DNA of 14,886 bases from Candidatus Gerdarchaeota archaeon (GCA_016840905.1 JAEORM010000070.1:1-14886), one strand, 5' to 3'. Shown: positions 1 to 7,336, counted from the stretch's first letter. The notes: a model not told the origin generated them from the letters alone. A program made the numbers and translations.

Positions 1-4
1 AAAA

Positions 5-1315
5 TTGTATGAATTATACAATGAACATGCAAAACAAGGGGATAGACCTGCTGCCCATTTATGTCTCCAAACAGCACTTCTACTACCCCCTGATCTTGCT
101 CAAGCATGGTTCAATTTAGGACAAATTTATCAAGCAAAAGGCGACATCCCTGCGAGAAATGATGCTTTTAGAAAAGCAGTAGAATGTGATAGTGAACACG
201 TTGAAGCATTACATGCAGTGGCAATTCTAAGAAAACAAGAAAATGATCTAAAAGGGTCTGTAGAATATTTGGAAAAAGTAGTCAAGCTAAAAACTGATCA
301 CTATAAAGCTTGGTGTGACTTAGGAGTAACCTATGATTATCTCGATGAAATTGATAAGGCAATTGAGTGTTATAAAAAAACACTGGAAATAGAATCAAGA
401 TATTTTTATGCAAAATCTAATCTAAATTATGATTTAGATATAAAGCAAAAAAGGGATAAATATACTAAGGAATTGGAAAAAAATCCTGCTAGTTTTGAAG
501 CATTAACTTTAATGGGCTTAACTTATACTAAAATAAGAAATGAATCAAAAAAAGCAGTTGATTATTTTGAGAAAGCATTACAAATAAATCCTGATTATTA
601 TCAAGCTCTTTTTAATGCAGGTTTACACTATTACTTTTTAAATGAAATTGAAAAATCAGAGAGCTACTTGAAAAAAAGTATTGAATTAAAACCTGATGAT
701 TGGGGTACATTTAATGCCTATGTTCATCTTTATGTGCAATTAAAAGATTACACTAGAGCAAAAGAACTCTGTTACCAAGAAATCAAAAAGAATCCTAAAT
801 CAATTAATGGTTGGCGTACCTTAGCAGGTATTCTTATGGAATTAAAGGAAGATAAAGAAGCAATTAATGCTTATGAAAAATTACTGAAGATTGATAAAAA
901 CTTCTACAAAGCTTGGCTAGAGATAGGTCGATCTTATTTACGAGTTAATAATAATTCGAAAGCAATTCAATATCTTGAAAAGGCATTAAAAATTAAGCAA
1001 GATGATTATGAAACTTTATGCCTTCTAGGTTCAACATATATTAATTTACGTATTCCGAATAAAGCATTAACCTACCTTGAAAAAGCTGTTAAAGTGGAAC
1101 CTGAAATAATGGATGGTTGGTTTTTCCTAGGGACACTATATGTTCTAATTAATCGTATTCGGAATGGCATTCAATGTTTTGAAAAAGCAGCAGAAATTGC
1201 TCCTACTAACATACAAATTTGGAAGAATTTAGCAAAACTTAATTCGACAATTGGTGTAGGTGATACCCAAAGGGTACCAGAGTATAATGAAATTATTAGA
1301 ATTTTAAGTCAATAA
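5..1315 (+). CDS. TPR-repeat protein, 5'-truncated by the window edge
   Basis: A run of about eleven tetratricopeptide repeats at a 34-residue period fills nearly the whole frame. The TPR signature (small/aromatic-x-x-LG-x-x-Y ... A-x-x-x-aromatic-x-K-A-x-x-hydrophobic-x-P) is clear, for example AWFNLGQIY near residue 34, KAWCDLGVTY near 101, KAWLEIGRSY near 302 and DGWFFLGTLY near 370. One unit around residues 131-165 is degenerate. Such superhelical solenoids act as protein-interaction scaffolds; nothing here names the partner or shows an enzymatic domain. No signal peptide or membrane segment is seen. The TTG at 5 has no ribosome-binding site, and the frame stays open to base 2, so the real start probably lies outside the window and the N-terminus is missing. 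A short tail after residue 412 ends the protein, followed by a T-rich tract. TPR identity is nearly certain; the cellular role is unknown. Confidence 0.92.
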   Translation: MYELYNEHAKQGDRPAAHLCLQTALLLPPDLAQAWFNLGQIYQAKGDIPARNDAFRKAVECDSEHVEALHAVAILRKQENDLKGSVEYLEKVVKLKTDHYKAWCDLGVTYDYLDEIDKAIECYKKTLEIESRYFYAKSNLNYDLDIKQKRDKYTKELEKNPASFEALTLMGLTYTKIRNESKKAVDYFEKALQINPDYYQALFNAGLHYYFLNEIEKSESYLKKSIELKPDDWGTFNAYVHLYVQLKDYTRAKELCYQEIKKNPKSINGWRTLAGILMELKEDKEAINAYEKLLKIDKNFYKAWLEIGRSYLRVNNNSKAIQYLEKALKIKQDDYETLCLLGSTYINLRIPNKALTYLEKAVKVEPEIMDGWFFLGTLYVLINRIRNGIQCFEKAAEIAPTNIQIWKNLAKLNSTIGVGDTQRVPEYNEIIRILSQ

Positions 1316-1340
1316 AAACACTACAAACAGATTTCTGCTA

Positions 1341-1362
1341 TTTTTTTCTTTTTTCTTTCTTT
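1341..1362 (+). terminator. T-rich tract after the TPR gene
   Basis: A pyrimidine tract dominated by T starts about 25 bases after the TAA of the TPR gene. Archaeal RNA polymerase commonly terminates at such oligo-T runs without a stem-loop, and no hairpin precedes this one. The function is inferred from position and composition. Confidence 0.45.
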
Positions 1363-1524
1363 ACTCTTCATTTGAAAATAATTACTGGAAAAGGATTAAA
1401 ACGCTTAGGAGTGTGTATTCAGTTGCATAATTATTGGTGCAATTTATATTTTCTTCAAGTTTAAGTCTCTCTTTTAACAAGATTTATAGTAATTAAAAAA
1501 TACTGAGCAATTGATTTTTACTAT

Positions 1525-2679
1525 ATGCAGTATAGAATTCTTGGTGATACAGGTCTAAAAGTTTCGATTTTAGGCTATGGTTGTATGCGTTTACCAATTA
1601 AAGATTCCTCTAAAACAGATGTTGATGAGGAAGAAGCTATCAGATTAATTAGATTGGGTATAGATGGAGGAATCAATATTGTTGATACTGCTTATAGATA
1701 CCATGGTTCTAAAAGTGAAATTATTCTTGGCAAGGCTTTAAAAGATGGTTATCGCGAAAAAGTTTTAGTTGAAACAAAACTCTTTACCCCTAAGCTAAAA
1801 ATTTCTAATGACTTTGATATTTTATTGGATGAACAATTGAAAAAACTAGATGTAGATTATATTGATATTTACCTTGTTCATAGCTTGACTTTTCAAAGAT
1901 ACATAAATATCATTGAAAAATTAAACATCGCGGAAAAAGTACAAAATGCAAAAAAAGTTGGTAAGATAAAACATTTTGGTTTTTCATCTCATGATAGTCC
2001 AGAGAACATCCGAAAATTAATTGAAACTGGAATTTTTGAAATAATGTTAGTTCAATATAATCTCTTATCTAAAGACAATGATGAGATAATCAAATATGCT
2101 GCAGAGAAAGGACTAGGAGTTGTTCTAATGGGCCCTAATGCTGGTGGTAGGCTTGGTTTAGAACCTCCAGAAAATATGAAAGATTTGTTAACAAAAGGTA
2201 GGAATAATTTCATAGATTTAAGCTTGAAATTTGTATGGAGCAATCCTGGAGTAACAGTTGCTCTCTCAGGAATGAATTCTGAAGAGATGGTCAAGGATAA
2301 TTTGGCATTAGCATCGCAAAAAGAAGTAATATTACATTCTGAAGAACAGCAAAGAGTGGATAAGATTGCTCTAGGATATAAAGAATTAGCAGAAATAGGT
2401 TGCACTCAATGTGGTTATTGTGAACCTTGTGATGAAGGAGTGAGCATCAAATTAATCATGGCTTTGCTTATGATTTCAGTGGGAAACGCTGGTGATTGGG
2501 AAGATGCAAAAGCAAAATACAAAGCAATTGGTTCCAGCACAAGATATCCTGGAAAAAGAGCTGATGCTTGCATTGAATGTGGTAATTGTGAAGAAAGATG
2601 TCCTGAAGAGATCCCTATTATCTCTCGACTAAAACAGGCAAATAAATTACTCACGAATCTTGATTCCTATAATGCCTAG
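1525..2679 (+). CDS. Aldo/keto reductase with C-terminal 4Fe-4S ferredoxin-like module
   Basis: The first 280 residues form an AKR TIM barrel. It opens with an RxLGxTGLKVSxLGYGCMRLP-type start and carries the catalytic tetrad Asp54, Tyr59 (in DTAYRYHGS), Lys85 and His119. The C-terminus has two cysteine clusters: CTQCGYCEPC (Cys293, 296, 299, 302) and CIECGNCEERCP (Cys349, 352, 355, 359). This is the layout of the predicted oxidoreductases of COG1453 (384 aa is normal for that group), which are thought to couple NAD(P)H-dependent carbonyl chemistry to Fe-S electron transfer. The substrate is unknown. The second cluster follows the classical CxxCxxCxxxCP pattern, the first is CxxCxxCxxC, and all eight cysteines are present, so the module looks functional. 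The protein is cytosolic, without signal or TM. It ends with TAG, showing that TAG is an ordinary stop codon in this genome. The ATG lacks a clear Shine-Dalgarno, so a short or absent leader is likely. Confidence 0.93.
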   Translation: MQYRILGDTGLKVSILGYGCMRLPIKDSSKTDVDEEEAIRLIRLGIDGGINIVDTAYRYHGSKSEIILGKALKDGYREKVLVETKLFTPKLKISNDFDILLDEQLKKLDVDYIDIYLVHSLTFQRYINIIEKLNIAEKVQNAKKVGKIKHFGFSSHDSPENIRKLIETGIFEIMLVQYNLLSKDNDEIIKYAAEKGLGVVLMGPNAGGRLGLEPPENMKDLLTKGRNNFIDLSLKFVWSNPGVTVALSGMNSEEMVKDNLALASQKEVILHSEEQQRVDKIALGYKELAEIGCTQCGYCEPCDEGVSIKLIMALLMISVGNAGDWEDAKAKYKAIGSSTRYPGKRADACIECGNCEERCPEEIPIISRLKQANKLLTNLDSYNA

Positions 2680-2880
2680 TTTTATCGTTCTTGGTCACAT
2701 TTTGAGCCTACAAATTTAGACTTCTTTTTATGTGTTTACTATTTAAATCAGAAAATTTTCGGTAGATTAAGGAAAAACTCAAAGAGAATTCAAATGATAG
2801 CATCAAATAACTCTTAGTAGTAACCCATATTCCTATTGGTTTGGTTATATATTTTCTTTTGGTAGTAGTGGCGGTGGATG

Positions 2881-2897
2881 ATCAATATAATATTGAT
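2881..2897. repeat. Short perfect palindrome (ATCAATA-TAA-TATTGAT)
   Basis: Seven-base perfect arms are separated by TAA. It lies 200 bp downstream of the AKR stop and about 30 bp before the next hairpin. It could be an operator-like site or a chance palindrome in AT-rich DNA; no adjacent regulator supports a choice. Confidence 0.35.
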
Positions 2898-2925
2898 TGT
2901 TTCAAAAATTAATGTCGTTTGATTT

Positions 2926-2946
2926 AGGTGATTATCTCAATCACCT
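2926..2946 (+). terminator. Hairpin AGGTGATT-ATCTC-AATCACCT followed by T-rich run
   Basis: A perfect 8-bp stem with a 5-nt loop is followed by TCATTCTTCTTTT, which resembles an intrinsic terminator. It is 247 bp past the AKR stop, so it would end either a long 3' UTR or an unannotated short transcript. The left arm also contains AGGTGAT, complementary to the 3' end of archaeal 16S rRNA, sequestered in the stem. Terminator function is an inference. Confidence 0.35.
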
Positions 2947-3103
2947 TCATTCTTCTTTTAAAATATTGATGCATTAATAGGTACATATTATCTAATCTTG
3001 TTCTTATTGAATTGGATTTCTTAACTTTTAAGATGAGGTGGTAGAAGTATTTTCTATATGAATATCTACTACAAATAGTATTTTAGTTTATAAAAATAAA
3101 GAA

Positions 3104-3127
3104 TAGAAAAATACTTTTATTTTTCTA
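3104..3127. repeat. Perfect 10-bp-stem hairpin upstream of GNAT gene
   Basis: Arms TAGAAAAATA and TATTTTTCTA are exactly complementary around a CTTT loop. A related imperfect arm (GTAGAAGTATTTTCTA, about 3042-3057) lies upstream and could pair alternatively with the same segment. The site is 88 bp before the ATG of the acetyltransferase. It could be an operator, a terminator for something upstream, or AT-rich chance structure. Confidence 0.4.
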
Positions 3128-3214
3128 CTAATAGCTAATAAAGAATAAATTCTCGAAGTAGTAAAATCATAAAAATAGTAATTCTTTTTTAATTAAAAAT
3201 AGGATTTGATTTTT

Positions 3215-3997
3215 ATGAATATCATTAAAGTAACAGAAGAATACAGGGACTTTTTAGGAGAGTTTATTTTTAATAAAAAAGCTGAGTATTTTTCTCATAT
3301 CAGAGAATTTCAAAATAACTATTCTAACAGTCAATTCTGGTTGGCTATGGACGATAATGAAATACAAGGAACTATGTTTTATAACAAAGCTGGAACAGTA
3401 AAAATGAGAGGTTCAAATGTTATTATTGATGCTTTTTTCAAGCAGTTAAAATCCACACCAAAATATATTGATATTCCAACAAGTGCTCTTGAAATCGCAC
3501 AAAAATACATTAAATCAGAAAAAAAACGTTTGAATATGATTCGGTTGATTATGGATAAAACTGATTTTACTTTTGATGAAATTCCAGAAATACTGGTCTT
3601 AGAAAAACAAGATTTGAAAAGAGCATTAGTTGTATTTCAAGCAGCTGAACCTGATGATTGGCAAGATATGGACGTAGATAAATTGCCATTTGATAATAAG
3701 AATCAATGGTATGCGATTGAAAGTAACGATCAACTTGTTTCAGTCTGTTGGAATCAGATTTACAATCATGCAGGTCATATTGCTTTTATTGCAACCCACC
3801 CAGACCATCAGAGAAAAGGTTATGCAAGTGCATTAATTAAATACACTTTAAATGAAACTTTTAAACAAACTGATTTTGCAGTAATTCATGTTATGAAAGA
3901 AAATGTCGTTGCAGTAAATACTTATAGAAAATTAGGTTATTTGGACCATGTTAACTATATCGTTTTCTGCGAACCTGAATTACAAAAATTACTCTGA
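3215..3997 (+). CDS. GNAT-family N-acetyltransferase, probable tandem GNAT fold
   Basis: The C-terminal 100 residues form a GCN5-related acetyltransferase domain that uses acetyl-CoA. Motif A is seen at about residues 188-208 (HIAFIATHPDHQRKGYASAL, with the pyrophosphate-binding Q-R-K-G-Y-A at 199-204). Motif B is at 230-242 (N-x-x-A-x-x-x-Y-x-K-LGY). The N-terminal 130 residues (EFxxNKKAEYFSHIREF...) do not carry a CoA loop. Together with the 260-aa length this suggests the two-lobed architecture of FR47/glycine N-acyltransferase-like enzymes, where the N-terminal lobe is a degenerate GNAT fold. The acceptor substrate cannot be read from sequence. I chose the ATG at 3215 rather than the in-frame TTG at 3206, because AGGAT lies 10 bases before the ATG and TTG has nothing upstream. 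It is a single gene with no operon partner. Family assignment is strong; the substrate is unknown. Confidence 0.88.
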   Translation: MNIIKVTEEYRDFLGEFIFNKKAEYFSHIREFQNNYSNSQFWLAMDDNEIQGTMFYNKAGTVKMRGSNVIIDAFFKQLKSTPKYIDIPTSALEIAQKYIKSEKKRLNMIRLIMDKTDFTFDEIPEILVLEKQDLKRALVVFQAAEPDDWQDMDVDKLPFDNKNQWYAIESNDQLVSVCWNQIYNHAGHIAFIATHPDHQRKGYASALIKYTLNETFKQTDFAVIHVMKENVVAVNTYRKLGYLDHVNYIVFCEPELQKLL

Positions 3998-4462
3998 ATG
4001 AATATCTCTAAAATAAATACTGATATTTCATCCTATTTTTTTATAATTTAGAATAAAATAATAATGAATTATAGATATACAAACGATTATAATAACATCC
4101 TAGACATGTCATTTTCGAATCAGTTTTTTGTATCATTACGAAGAAGTCTGTGTTCTATTGCATCTGATTATTTCAAATTATTTAAACATGACAATAAGAA
4201 TTATTTTATTAGTAACAATAAATTATTAAAAAAAGATAACCTGAAAAATAAATCTTGAAAGTAACAATGATAATAAATCCTTGAGGAATTACTTAATTAT
4301 CCTATGAAATGGGAAGTTGCTCAAAGGAAAGGTACACTTTCGGAAATGATAGTACAAAAAGAGCTGATTTTTGGAATATCTGCCAGAGAATAAGATTATC
4401 GATTAGTATTACTTGATTATTTCTTTCTACGACATGGTTTTTATAATTCTAAGATAATCTAT
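3998..4462. other. Gene-poor stretch between GNAT and aldo/keto reductase genes
   Basis: Nothing convincing is encoded here. An oligo-T run at 4036-4042 may terminate the GNAT transcript. A 64-codon AT-rich frame at 4064-4258 (low-complexity Asn/Lys/Phe/Ser) has no family features or ribosome-binding site and is not called. From 4277 the composition becomes more gene-like, described as a possible remnant. Confidence 0.5.
4277..4460 (+). pseudogene. Possible decayed coding fragment
   Basis: After three consecutive stop codons the frame reads ILEELLNYP-MKWEVAQRKG..., a mixed-composition, protein-like sequence. It then hits a TAA at 4391 and continues in the same frame with DYRLVLLDYFFLRHGFY before running into the oppositely oriented reductase. 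A 29-codon ORF from the ATG at 4304 is the only intact piece. I do not recognise a family. This may be a gene tail left by deletion or simply chance; amino-acid composition is the only support. Confidence 0.22.
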
Positions 4463-5308
4463 TTATTGATAAGAATCAAGGTATTTCTCAGCTAATTTAA
4501 TATGTTTTGTACTACCTGGAACTCTTAACTGTATGTTAAATGTATCTAGCACATTCATATCGTGCTGTGAAATAGTAAAGTCAAAAATTTCTATATTTTC
4601 TAGTATTCTTGTTTTATTGCTGGATGTAGGAATGGCTATGGTACCTTTTTGTACATTCCATCGTAATAAAATTTGAGCTGTGGTTTTATTATATTTAGCT
4701 GCTATTTCCACTAATTTTGGATCCATTAATTTTATTCCTCTCGTTAATGGACTGTAAGATTCAATTTTGATCTCATTTTCATTACAATACTCATATAGTT
4801 CTAAATTGAAATTATATGGTGAAAATTCTATTTGATTGATTGCTGGTTGTATTTCTGCTCTTTTTTTTAATTTTTCTAAATGATGGATCATAAAATTACT
4901 AACACCAATAGCTCTGGCTTTTCCTTCCCTTACAATGTGTTCCATAGGCTTCCAGATGTCTAAATATCCTTCAGCTGGCCAGTGAACAAGATATAAATCA
5001 ACATATTTTAATCCCAATTTTTTAAGGCTAACATCAATAGCATGTGGCACTTTTTCTGGACTAAAATCCTGAATCCATAATTTGGTAGTAATGAATAATT
5101 CATCTCGAGGGATTTTTGAGTTCCTAATTACAGTACCAATTGCTTTTTCATTTTTGTAAACCATTGCTGTATCAATGTGTCTATATCCTGCTTCTAAAGC
5201 CCAAGCAATTGATTGTATTACGTTCTCACCTTTCAGCTGCCAAGTCCCGTAACCTATTAATGGAATTTTAACGCCATTATTTAATAGCGTAGAGGCTGAT
5301 AAAACCAT
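4463..5308 (-). CDS. Aldo/keto reductase (classical single-domain, AKR3/AKR5-like)
   Basis: This is an NAD(P)H-dependent carbonyl reductase of the TIM-barrel AKR superfamily, 281 aa, the normal length for microbial AKR5-type enzymes such as 2,5-diketo-gluconate reductases. The start has NNGVKIPLIGYGTWQL. The tetrad is Asp46, Tyr51 (HIDTAMVYKNE), Lys76 (ITTKLW) and His109 (LYLVHWP). GVSNF at 135-139 and NQIEFSPY at 158-165 are family signatures. In the cofactor loop the usual IPKS reads IPTS (226-229), followed by NKTRILEN, so the lysine that often contacts the NADPH 2'-phosphate is replaced by threonine. No Fe-S module is present, unlike the reductase at 1525. GGAG lies 8 bases before the ATG and a TATA-like box lies upstream at 5341-5350. 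It is a single gene on the minus strand and ends with TAA. The substrate is unknown. Confidence 0.94.
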   Translation of the reverse strand: MVLSASTLLNNGVKIPLIGYGTWQLKGENVIQSIAWALEAGYRHIDTAMVYKNEKAIGTVIRNSKIPRDELFITTKLWIQDFSPEKVPHAIDVSLKKLGLKYVDLYLVHWPAEGYLDIWKPMEHIVREGKARAIGVSNFMIHHLEKLKKRAEIQPAINQIEFSPYNFNLELYEYCNENEIKIESYSPLTRGIKLMDPKLVEIAAKYNKTTAQILLRWNVQKGTIAIPTSSNKTRILENIEIFDFTISQHDMNVLDTFNIQLRVPGSTKHIKLAEKYLDSYQ

Positions 5309-5340
5309 TACTCTAACTCCAAATAAATTAACTTGTTTTA

Positions 5341-5350
5341 GTTATAAAGT
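5341..5350 (-). promoter_or_regulatory. TATA-like box for the aldo/keto reductase
   Basis: On the minus strand this reads ACTTTATAAC, about 35-40 bases before the ATG at 5308. A start of transcription some 25 bases downstream would leave a short leader holding the GGAG ribosome-binding site. Assigned by sequence and position only. Confidence 0.35.
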
Positions 5351-5607
5351 CTAGATTTATAAAATATGGAATAAATCTGGATAAAATTAATAATTGTCTT
5401 CTTCTTTCAAAGAATCCTTTTGAGTAGGAATCAAATTGTAAAATTATTTTTTCGTTTCGATTTTCCCGACTTAAGTATTCTATATCGTAATGCTGTTTGT
5501 AATATCACATTCAGATTTTTTACCATTTTATCTTGGCAATTAAGATTTGCATCAGTTTTTATAATAAACAAACAAGATAGTGTTATCTGGGTTTTATTTT
5601 TGGTTGA

Positions 5608-5685
5608 AAGGAACAATTATTTGATCTCAAAAGAAAAGTAATTGATAGCAGAATTGGAACAGAAATTGGTCGATTTATACCATAA
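5608..5685 (+). pseudogene. Possible coding scrap upstream of the MBL remnant
   Basis: A 25-codon stretch after a TGA reads EQLFDLKRKVIDSRIGTEIG before its TAA, with a composition unlike the AT-rich frames around it. It has no start codon and no recognised family. It lies directly upstream of the clear decayed MBL copy, so it may belong to the same decaying segment. The support is weak. Confidence 0.2.
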
Positions 5686-5707
5686 TTTATGAAAACATTA
5701 GTTCTTA

Positions 5708-5823
5708 ATGCAAACAAAAACACGATCATCTGTTCTTGGAGCAATAGCTCTGGAGAAGAACTCAATTACTATCGACAGTAGTAATCATATAACAATATTA
5801 CTCTAACCAAATTTAATTTCTAG
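5708..5823 (+). pseudogene. Internally deleted remnant of an MBL-fold hydrolase gene
   Basis: This is a decayed second copy of the gene at 9474. Bases 5708-5785 match 9522-9599 at 67 of 78 positions and translate to MQTKTRSSVLGAIAL..., equal to residues 17 onward of the intact protein. Bases 5782-5823 match the 3' end of the intact gene (10307-10349) with one base missing and about seven substitutions, ending ITLTKFNF-stop against TTLTKLDF-stop. Relative to the intact gene, 711 bases (9600-10310) are absent. The two break points share TAAT, as expected for a microhomology deletion. The first 16 codons of the intact gene are not recognisable upstream. All metal-binding motifs fall in the deleted part, and the one-base loss shifts the tail out of frame, so no enzyme can be made. 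Confidence 0.88.
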
Positions 5824-5868
5824 ACTTTAAAGAAGTGTGTGACCTAAGTATCAGTAGTGTTATTTATC

Positions 5869-6306
5869 TTATTTGCCAAAATAATTCACTAATTTTTCGG
5901 TAATAGTAATTAATTGCTTCTTTTCTTCTTCAGTCAAAATTTTCAATAATCCTTTCATTTCTTTTTGAACTGCTTTATCCCTTTCTTCAATAACCTCCCT
6001 TCCTTGCTCTGTTGCTTGTATGATGAATTTCCTTCTATCTTGTTTGTTTATTTGTCGAATAACATATTCTCTATCTTCTAGTTTATTCAAAATGCCAGTA
6101 GCAGTACTTGGTGGTATTGAAAAATGTTTTACTATTTTATTTACTGCACAATTTTCTGTAAGGGCAATAAATCGTAGGATCCTATAATCAGGAATCGATA
6201 GATTTGTTTCACCAAAATAGATTTTATTTTTAGTTACATTTTTCATAAGATCATCAATCATGAATAGGATTTTTGTTGTCATATCAAGATTGTTTTCAGA
6301 ATTCAT
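5869..6306 (-). CDS. MarR-family winged-helix transcriptional regulator
   Basis: 145 aa, the usual MarR length. Helices at each end would form the dimer interface. The winged helix-turn-helix spans about residues 37-100: LSIPDYRILRFIAL, then AVNKIVKHFSIPPSTATGIL (54-73, with the recognition helix from Pro65), and the wing RQINKQDRRKFIIQATEQG (84-102) with the conserved D-x-R-R at 89-92. The protein binds DNA as a dimer and usually responds to small phenolic or oxidative ligands; the ligand cannot be read here. It is divergent from the TauE permease, with 148 bp between the starts holding a perfect 9-bp-arm palindrome, so autoregulation and control of the permease are likely. GGTGG lies about 10 bases before the ATG. 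It overlaps nothing, and the region on its other side is decayed DNA. Confidence 0.93.
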   Translation of the reverse strand: MNSENNLDMTTKILFMIDDLMKNVTKNKIYFGETNLSIPDYRILRFIALTENCAVNKIVKHFSIPPSTATGILNKLEDREYVIRQINKQDRRKFIIQATEQGREVIEERDKAVQKEMKGLLKILTEEEKKQLITITEKLVNYFGK

Positions 6307-6379
6307 TTTCTATGCCACCATTTTAGTATTGTTCTCTTCTCTATTTCTTTTTTATGGTCTTAAAATATTTCCATATGCG

Positions 6380-6402
6380 AATATTTCGTATATCGAAATA
6401 TT
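6380..6402. promoter_or_regulatory. Probable MarR operator palindrome between marR-like gene and TauE permease
   Basis: The perfect inverted repeat AATATTTCG - TATAT - CGAAATATT is 23 bp overall, the size typical for MarR dimers. It lies centrally in the divergent intergenic region. A third AATATTTC half-site starts 16 bp upstream at 6364, so two overlapping dimers could bind. The repeat abuts TATA-like sequences for both directions (about 6361-6370 on the minus strand and about 6400-6410 on the plus strand), which would let binding block both promoters. Operator identity is inferred from symmetry and context. Confidence 0.7.
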
Positions 6403-6442
6403 ATTATAGTCAATACAAACAAACAACATTGTAATAAAATTT

Positions 6443-6448
6443 AGAGGA
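6443..6448 (+). promoter_or_regulatory. Shine-Dalgarno AGAGGA of the TauE permease
   Basis: AGAGGA ends six bases before the ATG at 6455. It is among the better ribosome-binding sites in the window and confirms the permease start. Confidence 0.6.
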
Positions 6449-6454
6449 ATAAAT

Positions 6455-7336
6455 ATGCATATTGCTATAATATACACCTTATTGGTGTTAATGGGTTTAC
6501 TAACAGGTACGATAACTGGTATAGTTGGCGCATCGGGAGTAGTTGTTGTTGTGCCTGTTCTCCTATTACTCACTGGTGTTGATACACATACAGCTTTAGG
6601 CATTAGTTTAATGGTCGATTTTATTGCTTCAATTATTGTTGCTTTAACTTATTATCGAAAAGGTAATGTTCGTTTACTTTCAAGTTTGTGGATGATTATC
6701 GGTACTGTTGCTGGTTCACAAGTAGGGGTCTTATTTGCTCATAAGATCTCAGATAATAGTCTTAGTTATGGATTCAGTATTGGAATAATGGTTATTGGTG
6801 CGGGTATGGTCATTAAGGGTATTCTTGATTATAAGAAGAATAAGAAAGTCAAAGAATCCCTTGAGCCTATTGAAGAACCCACTACTCTAGAAGAAAAAAT
6901 CCTTAACGAGAGTCGTTTGGATGATTTAGAACCATCAAAGGATGCTGCTTTAAATCAAAACTCTAAAATTAAAAAGAAGTGGCTGGAAATTTTAGTGCTT
7001 ATAGTTTTGGGTTTTATTGTTGGTATACTTAGTGGTCTCTCAGGTGCTGGAGGTGGAATTTTGTTGATTTTTATTTGTACAGGTGTCTTGGGTCTTTCAT
7101 TACATGAAGCCATTGGTACATCAACGCTGGTTATGTGTATTACTGCCCTTAGTGGTTTTATCGGTTATTCTGTCCAGGGAAGTGTCAATTATATGTTTGG
7201 TCTATTCTTAGCTGTTGGTTCTGTTATTGGTGGTGCTGCTTCAGCAAAAATAGCGAATGCTGTTAATGAGGATATTTTACGAATACTGTTCGGCTGCATA
7301 AATGTTAGTTTGGGGATAGTGACGCTGATAATCTAA
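6455..7336 (+). CDS. TauE/SafE-family membrane permease
   Basis: Polytopic membrane protein of 293 aa with about eight hydrophobic segments in two homologous halves. Each half begins with the Gly-rich family motif: LLTGTITGIVGASGVVVVVP at 15-34, followed by HTALGISLMVDF, and LGFIVGILSGLSGAGGGILL at 185-204, followed by HEAIGTSTLVM. The halves are joined by a hydrophilic, charged loop at about 126-176, rich in Glu, Lys and Asn. TauE/SafE (DUF81) proteins transport sulfur-containing or organic anions such as sulfite, sulfoacetate or taurine-derived compounds; the substrate here is not evident. The divergent MarR gene and the shared operator suggest ligand-induced expression, perhaps for export of a toxic anion. 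A good ribosome-binding site precedes the ATG. A T-rich tract follows the TAA. Confidence 0.93.
   Translation: MHIAIIYTLLVLMGLLTGTITGIVGASGVVVVVPVLLLLTGVDTHTALGISLMVDFIASIIVALTYYRKGNVRLLSSLWMIIGTVAGSQVGVLFAHKISDNSLSYGFSIGIMVIGAGMVIKGILDYKKNKKVKESLEPIEEPTTLEEKILNESRLDDLEPSKDAALNQNSKIKKKWLEILVLIVLGFIVGILSGLSGAGGGILLIFICTGVLGLSLHEAIGTSTLVMCITALSGFIGYSVQGSVNYMFGLFLAVGSVIGGAASAKIANAVNEDILRILFGCINVSLGIVTLII

Larger units (their letters stand above)
2680..3214. other. Gene-free stretch with several inverted repeats
   Basis: No convincing gene is seen on either strand between the Fe-S aldo/keto reductase and the GNAT gene. The stretch holds a short palindrome at 2881-2897, an 8-bp stem hairpin at 2926-2946 followed by a T-rich run, and a 10-bp perfect stem at 3104-3127. 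A small G-rich patch near 2862-2879 stands out from the AT-rich surroundings. The inverted repeats are listed separately. Confidence 0.6.

Noticed and set aside
2052..2654. Minus-strand ORFs of 117 and 79 codons inside the Fe-S aldo/keto reductase
   Set aside because: Shadows of a gene with intact catalytic and cysteine motifs on the plus strand.
4064..4258. 64-codon plus-strand ORF between the GNAT and reductase genes
   Set aside because: Low-complexity Asn/Lys/Phe/Ser-rich translation, no ribosome-binding site, no motif. Such a length is easily reached by chance in AT-rich DNA.
5420..5641. 73-codon plus-strand and overlapping 61-codon minus-strand ORFs
   Set aside because: Both overlap in decayed DNA, the plus-strand one begins with TTG, and neither shows a family signature or ribosome-binding site.
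5583..5765. 60-codon minus-strand ORF
   Set aside because: It is antisense to the MBL remnant, whose sense strand explains the conserved sequence.
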